A stretch of DNA of 5,919 bases from assembly GCA_015493185.1 (NCBI GenBank), contig WGDQ01000328.1:1-5919 (forward strand), written 5' to 3'. The position numbers were made by a program, and so were the translations under genes. This DNA is from Planctomycetaceae bacterium. GTDB taxonomy: Bacteria > Planctomycetota > Planctomycetia > Pirellulales > JAEUIK01. The notes under the pieces are model-generated. The model saw nothing but the letters and a program-made list of their open reading frames with translations, had not been told where the DNA came from and ran no database searches. This document shows, in pieces, positions 1-4,682 of this stretch (position 1 is its first letter; every line of letters begins with the position of its first letter).

Positions 1-17
1 CTCAGAAGGTGAGTGTT

Positions 18-37
18 GCTGCGATGAGCGTCGCAGC
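18..37. other. Perfect inverted repeat (7-bp stem, 6-nt loop) in the leader of the first gene
   Basis: GCTGCGA at 18-24 pairs exactly with TCGCAGC at 31-37, with TGAGCG as loop; two more G-U pairs could extend the stem outward. A stop codon in reading frame 1 lies just before it (TGA at 10-12), so it could be a 3'-end hairpin of a gene that finishes at the left edge. No T-run follows, so it is not a classical intrinsic terminator. It could equally be a structure in the 5' leader of the polymerase mRNA. The repeat is seen directly; any role is a guess. Confidence 0.35.
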
Positions 38-125
38 GGGCGTGCCGGGTGTTGCCACATGTGGCCGTGGCGAGAAACGCGGCAGTTGTTCGCGAAATGC
101 CCGGGGCGTTTCGGCTGTCGGTTTC

Positions 126-130
126 TGAGG
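126..130 (+). promoter_or_regulatory. Shine-Dalgarno-like site supporting a GTG start at 139
   Basis: TGAGG lies 8 nt upstream of the GTG at 139, separated by a pyrimidine stretch (131-138). This is the only one of the three in-frame start candidates of the polymerase (GTG 49, ATG 97, GTG 139) with a recognisable ribosome binding site at normal spacing, and it decides the start chosen here. The match is short (GAGG core), and the sulfotransferase and first glycosyltransferase in this window have no clear site, so it is not conclusive. Confidence 0.4.
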
Positions 131-138
131 TTTCTCTC

Positions 139-1755
139 GTGACATCACGACCAACAATCCGCCGATTTGCGCCGGTGCGGCTGAACGCCACGAACCTGAC
201 CGTGGCGGCCTTGCTGTGCGCGCTCGTGGAAGTGATGATGGTCGCCCTTTACGAGGACGTTTCGCACTGGTTTTTGCTGCCGCTGTTCGTGTGTGGCGTG
301 TTGTGCGCGGCCGATGGGGTGGAATGGTTTCGCGGGCGGATGGATGTGTACGACCCGATCGGTTTGATCGGTCTGTTCGGTTTTCACTTCTTCTTTCTTT
401 CACCGCTGCTCTACGTGGCATGGGACGGCAAGATGCCGTACGTGATCCCGCCGCCCGACTGGCGCCCCTGGCTAGGGATGATGGCGGCTTTGAACGCGGT
501 GGGGTTGGTGTTGTATCGTGCGACCCGCAATTGGTTCAGCGGTTCACCCCGCCGGGCGGCAGCCGTCCGGCGCGTGAGCGCGTGGGAGCTGGATTCGAAG
601 CGATTCGCCAACGTGCTGGCCGTGGCACTGCTGGTAACGTTGGCGGCGCAGGTGTTTGTGTACATGCGCTTCGGTGGCATCGGTGGCTACATCGAATCGT
701 ATGAGTCGCGCCGCTCAGCGCCGTTGGGCAACACGGGCGGCGGATTCGCCGGCATGAGCTACGTGTTTGCCATCTCGGAAAGCTTTCCCATCCTGGTGGT
801 GATGGGGTATGCGGCATTTGTGGTGAGCCGGCGCAAGCGGCCCGGCTGGCTGAGCGTGCTCGGCGTGCTGACGGTGTTTTTCGTGTTGCAATTGCTGTTT
901 GGTGGCTTGCGCGGCAGCCGCAGCACGACGATTTTCGCGCTGGTTTGGGCCGTGGGGATCATGCACTTCCTTGTGCGGCCGATGCCGAAGAAGCTGCTCG
1001 TGGGCGGCGTGGTGGCGATGCTGGCTTTCATGTACGTGTATGGTTTTTACAAATCGTTGGGGCGCAAGGCCGTTTCGGCCCTGCAAGAAGGCGTGGCGCT
1101 TGACGAATTGGAAAAGCGAACCGGACGGTCGCTCGAAACCGTGTTGCTGGGCGATTTGTCGCGGTGCGACGTGCAAGCGTTTTTTCTCTATCGGCTAACC
1201 GACGGGCAGGCCGACTACGAGTATGCGCTGGGCCGAACCTATGTGGGGGCCGTGGCTCTGCTCATTCCGCGAGCCATTTGGCCTGAGCGACCGCCGACCA
1301 AGAAAAAAGAGGGAACCGAACTGATCCACGGACGCGAGCGGTGGAGTCGGGGGCAGTCAGACACGCGGGTTTACGGCCTGGCTGGCGAGGCGATGTTGAA
1401 CTTCGGCATTTGGGGCGTACCGCTTATCTTCCTGGTGCCCGCCATGGCCGCCGGACGCGTGCGGCGATGGCTTTACGATTGGACATCGCTGCCACTGGTC
1501 GACATGCGGCTGTTGATGTTGCCCTTTTTGATTCGTTTGAGCTTCACGCTACTGAGCAGCGACTCGTCGAACCTGGTATTCGCCATTTTCAAAACCGGTC
1601 TGGTGCCGGCGATGGTCACCTTGTTGGGTTCGCGTCGTCGGGTGGTGGATGCCGCGCATCTGCGCGACGCGCTGCCCGGTGGAGAGCGGCCCTTGGCGCC
1701 ATTGCCGGCGGGCACGACGGCGCGAGGTTCGGCGGCGGCCGGTCCGGTTGCTTGA
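139..1755 (+). CDS. Wzy-like polysaccharide polymerase (O-antigen/oligosaccharide repeat-unit polymerase family), integral membrane
   Basis: The protein is 538 residues from GTG 139 and very hydrophobic, with about 12-13 likely membrane spans (roughly 18-38, 43-60, 74-94, 111-127, 156-176, 207-229, 237-255, 261-279, 285-304, 366-380, 418-437, 457-473, 478-496). Two signatures of bacterial Wzy-type polymerases are visible: GGLRGSRS at 255-262, just before a span, and IPRAIWPERPP at 376-386, after the largest soluble loop (about 305-365). A second polar loop follows (387-412). The C-terminal 40 residues are soluble, Ala/Pro/Gly-rich and probably disordered. Wzy proteins join undecaprenyl-linked repeat units at the periplasmic face of the inner membrane. 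Starts at ATG 97 or GTG 49 would add 14 or 30 residues without a clear ribosome site. Family assignment is good; the polymer is unknown. A WaaL-like ligase is a less likely alternative, since the tandem glycosyltransferases favour polymerisation. Confidence 0.82.
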   Translation: MTSRPTIRRFAPVRLNATNLTVAALLCALVEVMMVALYEDVSHWFLLPLFVCGVLCAADGVEWFRGRMDVYDPIGLIGLFGFHFFFLSPLLYVAWDGKMPYVIPPPDWRPWLGMMAALNAVGLVLYRATRNWFSGSPRRAAAVRRVSAWELDSKRFANVLAVALLVTLAAQVFVYMRFGGIGGYIESYESRRSAPLGNTGGGFAGMSYVFAISESFPILVVMGYAAFVVSRRKRPGWLSVLGVLTVFFVLQLLFGGLRGSRSTTIFALVWAVGIMHFLVRPMPKKLLVGGVVAMLAFMYVYGFYKSLGRKAVSALQEGVALDELEKRTGRSLETVLLGDLSRCDVQAFFLYRLTDGQADYEYALGRTYVGAVALLIPRAIWPERPPTKKKEGTELIHGRERWSRGQSDTRVYGLAGEAMLNFGIWGVPLIFLVPAMAAGRVRRWLYDWTSLPLVDMRLLMLPFLIRLSFTLLSSDSSNLVFAIFKTGLVPAMVTLLGSRRRVVDAAHLRDALPGGERPLAPLPAGTTARGSAAAGPVA

Positions 1756-1845
1756 GTGCACCGCGTGGTCGCGTGCGGTTGCCGTTGAGATGGTTTCTTT
1801 CTGTTTCGCTTCGCCTACTCGATTCCTGCCTAGCTTTCGGTTCCG
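1756..1845 (+). other. 90-nt gap between polymerase and sulfotransferase
   Basis: The gap contains no gene. The polymerase frame continues through it but is closed again by TGA at 1789 and TAG at 1831-1833. A pyrimidine-rich stretch with GTTTCTTTC (1793-1801) resembles stretches ahead of the first and third genes. I see no convincing -35/-10 pair, no terminator with a T-run and no Shine-Dalgarno sequence before the next ATG. The two genes could share a transcript, but the spacing rules out tight translational coupling. Confidence 0.5.
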
Positions 1846-2799
1846 ATGCTTCCCAACTTCGTGCTCGGCGGTGCCCCGAAGTGCGGCACAAGCAGTGTGT
1901 TCGGCTGGCTGGCCGACCACCCGCAGGCATGCGGAGCAGCGGTGAAAGAGCCCTTTTACCTGATGGACCGCGGGCACTCGCTGCTGCGTCCCGATGCCAA
2001 CGTACACGACCATGGAATCGAGGGCTATGGCCGATTCTTCGCGCACTGCGCGGGCGGGGCCGACATCGTGTTTGAAGCCACGACACACTATCTTTACCAG
2101 CAAACCGCCCTGGACGTTTTGGCGGAACTGCCGAGCCGACCGAAGGTGGCCTTCATTTTGCGAGAGCCGGCCCAGCGGCTTTATTCGTCGTATCGGTACA
2201 CGAAAAACAACCTCGCCCTGCTCGATCGTCGGGTAACGTTCGCGAGATACTTGGAGCTGATTCGCGATCCCGATCCGCACGCACTGGATCGTGTGCTGGC
2301 CAGGCCATCGGCGGTTTTGAAAACGGAGATCGAGCAAGGCCAGTATGCTCGCTACCTGCGCCGCTGGATCGAGCGGTTGGGACGCCCCCGTGTGGGCGTG
2401 TTCTTGTTCGAGTCGATTCGGGCCGACTCGCGGGAGTTCATGCGCCGGCTGGCCCGGTGGCTGGAGATCGACGAAACGTTTTACGATCGCTACGAGTTCG
2501 TGGCGCAAAACGAATCGCTGGCGATCCGCAACCAGACGGTGCACCGCTGGGCGCGTCGGGCCGCGCGACTGCTGCCGCTCGGCCGGACGAAAGCCGTGCT
2601 GAAGCGCGGCTACCTGCTCTTGCAAAACGGCGACACCGCGACGCGAAGTGCCGAGGACGATCGCGCCCTGCTGGAACTGAAGGCTTCCTACGAACCTTAC
2701 AACCGGCAGTTGGCAGAGCTAACGGGCTTGGATCTATCGCTGTGGCAAAGCGAAGCAACACGCGAGCCTTTTTCTGAGCGGAGCAGTGATCGAAGGTGA
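1846..2799 (+). CDS. PAPS-dependent carbohydrate sulfotransferase
   Basis: This 317-residue soluble enzyme should move sulfate from PAPS to an acceptor hydroxyl or amine, probably on a sugar of the polysaccharide made by this locus. The 5'-phosphosulfate loop is at residues 8-17 (GGAPKCGTSS, with K12) and continues into the helix ending at HP (25-26). KEPFYL at 34-39 resembles the Lys-Glu-x-x-Phe region of heparan-type sulfotransferases, where the Glu is catalytic, so E35 is the candidate base. A second block (FEATTHYL, 76-83) is followed by the 3'-phosphate site, LREPAQRLYSSYR (105-117), with R107 and S114/S115. GQYARYL (165-171) and VFLFES (185-190) match conserved late elements of the fold. 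Length is typical for the family. The start is firm: an in-frame TAG at 1831-1833 leaves ATG 1846 as the first ATG. There is no signal peptide. The acceptor cannot be read from sequence. Confidence 0.88.
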   Translation: MLPNFVLGGAPKCGTSSVFGWLADHPQACGAAVKEPFYLMDRGHSLLRPDANVHDHGIEGYGRFFAHCAGGADIVFEATTHYLYQQTALDVLAELPSRPKVAFILREPAQRLYSSYRYTKNNLALLDRRVTFARYLELIRDPDPHALDRVLARPSAVLKTEIEQGQYARYLRRWIERLGRPRVGVFLFESIRADSREFMRRLARWLEIDETFYDRYEFVAQNESLAIRNQTVHRWARRAARLLPLGRTKAVLKRGYLLLQNGDTATRSAEDDRALLELKASYEPYNRQLAELTGLDLSLWQSEATREPFSERSSDRR

Positions 2800-2811
2800 G
2801 CGGCGCTCACC
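2795..2811. other. 17-nt near-perfect palindrome overlapping the sulfotransferase stop codon
   Basis: GGTGAGCG and CGCTCACC flank a single central G, giving a stem of 7 bp with a 3-nt loop when folded as RNA. It includes the TGA stop at 2797-2799. No T-run follows directly (an A-run begins about 10 nt later), so it is not a standard intrinsic terminator. It could stabilise the 3' end of the mRNA or pause transcription. The symmetry is observed; the function is unknown. Confidence 0.35.
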
Positions 2812-2918
2812 GTTCGTGCGAGAAAAAAAGACGCGGTGGAGGAGGCCGCTGCTGACTGGCGCCATGGCGAATTGCAGACGATCGCCGTTGGTGCGGCAGC
2901 ACCGCCTGATTCTTGATT

Positions 2919-2941
2919 CTGTTCGTCGGACAGTCGTTTTT
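2919..2941 (+). terminator. Possible weak intrinsic terminator after the sulfotransferase gene
   Basis: CTGTTC (2919-2924) pairs with GGACAG (2928-2933), including one G-U pair, around a 3-nt loop, and TCG plus five T residues (2937-2941) follow. This is the only hairpin in the window followed by a T-run on the coding strand. The stem is short (6 bp) and modest in GC, and it sits about 120 nt after the stop codon, so termination would probably be partial if it occurs at all. Confidence 0.3.
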
Positions 2942-2963
2942 CGGGGGTTCTACAAGCCGTTCG

Positions 2964-2992
2964 TTTCTTTCAACAGAGAGTTTTCTTTCAAC
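2964..2992. repeat. Direct repeat of TTTCTTTCAAC, two copies 18 bp apart
   Basis: Identical 11-mers occupy 2964-2974 and 2982-2992, starting 18 bp apart and ending 42 nt before the ATG of the glycosyltransferase gene. The spacing is close to two helical turns, which would suit side-by-side protein binding, but this is only a suggestion. A shorter relative, GTTTCTTTC, occurs at 1793-1801 before the sulfotransferase. Confidence 0.45.
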
Positions 2993-3034
2993 GTGACAAT
3001 TCAGCCAACAAAAGCAGCGGCGGGCACGCGATAG

Positions 3035-4246
3035 ATGAACGTACTGGTTACGACCGGCTACCACTTTCTCCGTGATAAAGGGGGCACGTACTGGACCGAA
3101 AACGGTTCGGTCGCCTACGCCTTCTGGCAGCGGTATCTGGACGTGTTCGACGGCGTGCGGGTGGTTGCCCGAGCGGCCGCGTGCGATCGCGTGCCGGACG
3201 ATTGGCAGCAGGTTACCGGGCCGGGGGTCGAAGTGCGGCCGATTCCCGATTTCCGCTCGCCGGTCGACCTGGTGCGCCACTGGCGAACGTCGGCCGAGGT
3301 GGTTCGCCAAACCACGAGCGAGGCGCCCGCGGCGATTGTGCGGATACCGTGTCTTGTGGGAGGGATCGCTTCGCAAACGCTGCACGCCATGGGCCGGCCC
3401 TTCGCGGCCGAGGTGCTGGGCGATCCCTACGATTCGTTTGCGCCGGGCGCGTTTCGCGGGCGGTTCCGCCCTTTCTACCGCTGGTGGTTCACACGGCAGT
3501 TGAAACGGCAGTGCCGGCAAGCCGAGGCGGCAAGCTACGTGACGCAGCAAGCGTTGCAGCGCAGGTATCCGGTCCGAGAGGGCGCCTACACGACCAACTA
3601 TTCGAGTATCGTGTTGCCGGCCGAGAGTTTGGCCACCCAACCCCGGCGGTACGATACGGTGCCACGGCCGATTCGGCTGGTGATGGTGGGCACGTTGGCC
3701 ACGCTGTACAAGGCCCCGCACATCTTGATCGATGCGGTGGCCTGCTGCGTGCAAAAAGGGTTGCCGCTGGAAATGACGTTTGTGGGCGGCGGAAAGCACC
3801 TGCCCGACATGCAACAACGGGCTCGACGCGCCGGTGTGAGTGACGAGGTACGGTTTCTCGGTCAGCTTCCCTCGGCCGCAGCCGTGCGTGAAGAACTCGA
3901 CCGGGCCGACCTGTTCGTGCTGCCATCGTTTCAAGAGGGGCTGCCGCGGGCCATGATCGAGGCGATGGCCCGAGCATTGCCCTGCATCGGCTCAACCGCC
4001 GGGGGCATTCCCGAGCTGTTGCCGGCCGAAGATATGGTGCCGCCGGGCGACGCCACGGCGCTGGCCGAGAAGATTTACGAGTTTGCCACAGATGCACCGC
4101 GTCTGACACGATGCTCGGCAAGAAATCTGGAAACGGCTCGACAGTACGAGGAACAAACGCTGCGCCAACGCCGCGTGGCGTTCTATGAGAACATTCGCGA
4201 TCGAACGGCCCAATGGCTAAAACAGCATGCGGCAGCACCTTGTTAG
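3035..4246 (+). CDS. Glycosyltransferase family 4 (GT-B fold) for polysaccharide repeat-unit assembly
   Basis: This 403-residue cytoplasmic enzyme should transfer a sugar from an activated nucleotide donor to a lipid-linked acceptor. The N-terminal acceptor domain (about 1-205) opens with a short strand (NVLVTTGYH) and contains FWQRYLDVFDGVRVVAR (30-46), a pattern common in polysaccharide-locus GT4 enzymes; YVTQQALQRRYP (168-179) is also typical. The C-terminal donor domain starts near 212, with VGTLATLYKAP at 218-228 (K226 a likely phosphate contact) and VGGG at 250-253. The E-x7-E signature is E301 to E309 in LPSFQEGLPRAMIEAM, followed by GGIPELL (323-329). The start is secure: an in-frame TAG (3032-3034) touches the ATG. 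No Shine-Dalgarno sequence is evident. It ends with a basic, amphipathic helix-like tail. Family assignment is strong; donor, acceptor and linkage cannot be deduced, though GT4 enzymes normally retain anomeric configuration. Confidence 0.9.
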   Translation: MNVLVTTGYHFLRDKGGTYWTENGSVAYAFWQRYLDVFDGVRVVARAAACDRVPDDWQQVTGPGVEVRPIPDFRSPVDLVRHWRTSAEVVRQTTSEAPAAIVRIPCLVGGIASQTLHAMGRPFAAEVLGDPYDSFAPGAFRGRFRPFYRWWFTRQLKRQCRQAEAASYVTQQALQRRYPVREGAYTTNYSSIVLPAESLATQPRRYDTVPRPIRLVMVGTLATLYKAPHILIDAVACCVQKGLPLEMTFVGGGKHLPDMQQRARRAGVSDEVRFLGQLPSAAAVREELDRADLFVLPSFQEGLPRAMIEAMARALPCIGSTAGGIPELLPAEDMVPPGDATALAEKIYEFATDAPRLTRCSARNLETARQYEEQTLRQRRVAFYENIRDRTAQWLKQHAAAPC

Positions 4247-4327
4247 CGCGAGGGCCGAACGTGGAAGTTGGACCGGCTAAAGCTGCGTAGCGGGCCCCCT
4301 CGAAACAACGGATTTTGGCTGCGAGCG

Positions 4328-4348
4328 GTTGCGTACGACCCGCGCAAC
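4328..4348. other. Inverted repeat GTTGCG/CGCAAC
   Basis: GTTGCG (4328-4333) pairs with CGCAAC (4343-4348) across a 9-nt loop, about 80 nt after the stop of the preceding glycosyltransferase gene. No T-run follows, so it is not a standard terminator. Similar short stems are expected by chance in GC-rich DNA, and the function is unknown. Confidence 0.25.
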
Positions 4349-4390
4349 AGCCCTCGGGCAAAAACCTTTCCGGTAAACTTGAATACGACG

Positions 4391-4426
4391 CCGTGCGGGG
4401 CCGAAGAGCGGCGCACCGTGCGGGGC
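4391..4426. repeat. Direct repeat of CCGTGCGGGGC, two copies 25 bp apart
   Basis: Identical 11-mers lie at 4391-4401 and 4416-4426 in the non-coding gap. An inverted repeat follows immediately, TCCGAC (4433-4438) with GTCGGA (4444-4449) around a 5-nt loop. Together they form the most structured part of the gap. They could belong to a regulatory RNA leader or a protein-binding region; the sequence alone does not decide. Confidence 0.4.
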
Positions 4427-4461
4427 TGCCGATCCGACCGGTTGTCGGAACGGAAAAAACC

Positions 4462-4484
4462 GAAGGAAAGAAAGGAAAGAAGGG
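4462..4484 (+). repeat. Purine-only tract with a duplicated GGAAAGAA
   Basis: Twenty-three consecutive purines include two copies of GGAAAGAA separated by one A. The complement reads as a CTTTC-rich pyrimidine tract, similar in content to the TTTCTTTC stretches ahead of the sulfotransferase and the first glycosyltransferase but on the opposite strand. Although it resembles a ribosome binding site, the ATG that follows it at 4504 opens only a six-codon frame, so a translational role there is unlikely. Confidence 0.4.
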
Positions 4485-4658
4485 CCTATCGAATCGCCGG
4501 TGGATGGCGACCGGTGGACAGTGAAAACACTTGGAACAGCGATCTTTGCTTTCGCCTCCCGATCCTAGCGATTAGCAGAACAACCCGCTCGCAAGGCGGC
4601 CGGATTTTTCAGCAGCCCGGGTCGGGGGCTTCCGGTTTTGAGTAGCTTATTCGAAGTC

Positions 4659-4676
4659 ATGAACGCGACACCGTGA
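4659..4676 (+). other. Five-codon mini-ORF just upstream of the last gene
   Basis: ATG at 4659 encodes Met-Asn-Ala-Thr-Pro and stops at TGA 4674-4676, six bases before the ATG of the CapM-type glycosyltransferase and in the same reading frame. It could act as a tiny upstream ORF with reinitiation, or it could be a chance ATG. The weak Shine-Dalgarno-like GTGAG for the main gene overlaps its stop codon. The arrangement is observed; translation of the mini-ORF is not demonstrated. Confidence 0.25.
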
Positions 4677-4682
4677 GATTTT

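Larger units (their letters stand above)
2800..3034 (+). other. 235-nt intergenic region with several small hairpins
   Basis: An 82-codon open frame (2786-3034) spans this gap, but it begins inside the sulfotransferase, is Arg-rich, lacks any family resemblance and ends directly against the next ATG, so I treat the gap as non-coding. It contains a 5-bp hairpin (GGTGC at 2890-2894 with GCACC at 2899-2903), a possible weak terminator (2919-2941) and a duplicated 11-mer (2964-2992). The combination suggests that transcription may partly stop and restart here, so the downstream glycosyltransferase could have its own promoter, though no clear -35/-10 pair is visible. Confidence 0.45.
4247..4682 (+). 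other. 436-nt intergenic region without a convincing protein gene
   Basis: Two open frames cross this gap (4268-4645 and 4315-4524), but both encode Arg/Lys/Gly-rich sequence without recognisable domains, so I do not call them. Visible structure includes a 6-bp hairpin (4328-4348), an 11-mer direct repeat (4391-4426), a 6-bp hairpin (4433-4449), a 23-nt purine tract (4462-4484), an 8-mer direct repeat CCGGTGGA (4497-4504 and 4511-4518) and a mini-ORF (4659-4676). No clear sigma-70 promoter is seen; a sigma-54-like stretch near 4531 has the wrong spacing. The length makes an independent promoter or a structured 5' leader for the last gene plausible. Confidence 0.5.

Noticed and set aside
1..128. 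Frame open from the left edge to TGA at 126 as the tail of an upstream gene
   Set aside because: The translation is Gly/Cys/Arg-rich and unlike a protein C-terminus. Another frame also stops at 10-12, so the true end of any upstream gene cannot be chosen from this window.
1303..1309. A-rich AAAAAAG stretch in the polymerase as a possible frameshift slip site
   Set aside because: In the reading frame it is read AAA AAA G, not the A AAA AAG phase needed for a typical -1 slip. The zero frame continues through clear family motifs, so no frameshift is needed.
1549..2625. Long minus-strand open frame (358 codons)
   Set aside because: It lies antisense across the end of the polymerase and most of the sulfotransferase, whose domain motifs are clear on the + strand. 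Its translation is rich in Arg, Gln and His with no recognisable domain, as expected of an antisense shadow in GC-rich DNA.
2786..3034. 82-codon + strand frame filling the gap before the first GT4 gene
   Set aside because: It starts inside the sulfotransferase gene, is strongly basic, has no recognisable fold, and its end next to the following ATG simply reflects the TAG that closes that frame.
2807..3934. Long minus-strand open frame (375 codons)
   Set aside because: It is antisense to the first GT4 gene and shows no family motif; its composition (Arg/His/Pro-rich) is that of a shadow frame.
4250..4302. CGAGGG/CCCTCG inverted repeat after the first GT4 gene as a terminator
   Set aside because: The arms are separated by about 42 nt and no T-run follows, so a terminator hairpin is not supported.
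4531..4550. Sigma-54-like sequence (TTGG followed by TTTGC) before the last gene
   Set aside because: The distance between the GG and GC elements is 13 nt rather than the required 10, so it does not fit a -24/-12 promoter.
4268..4645. 125-codon + strand frame in the large gap
   Set aside because: Arg/Ser/Gly-rich, low-complexity translation with no domain and no ribosome binding site. It crosses direct repeats and the purine tract, which produce its Lys/Glu/Arg run.
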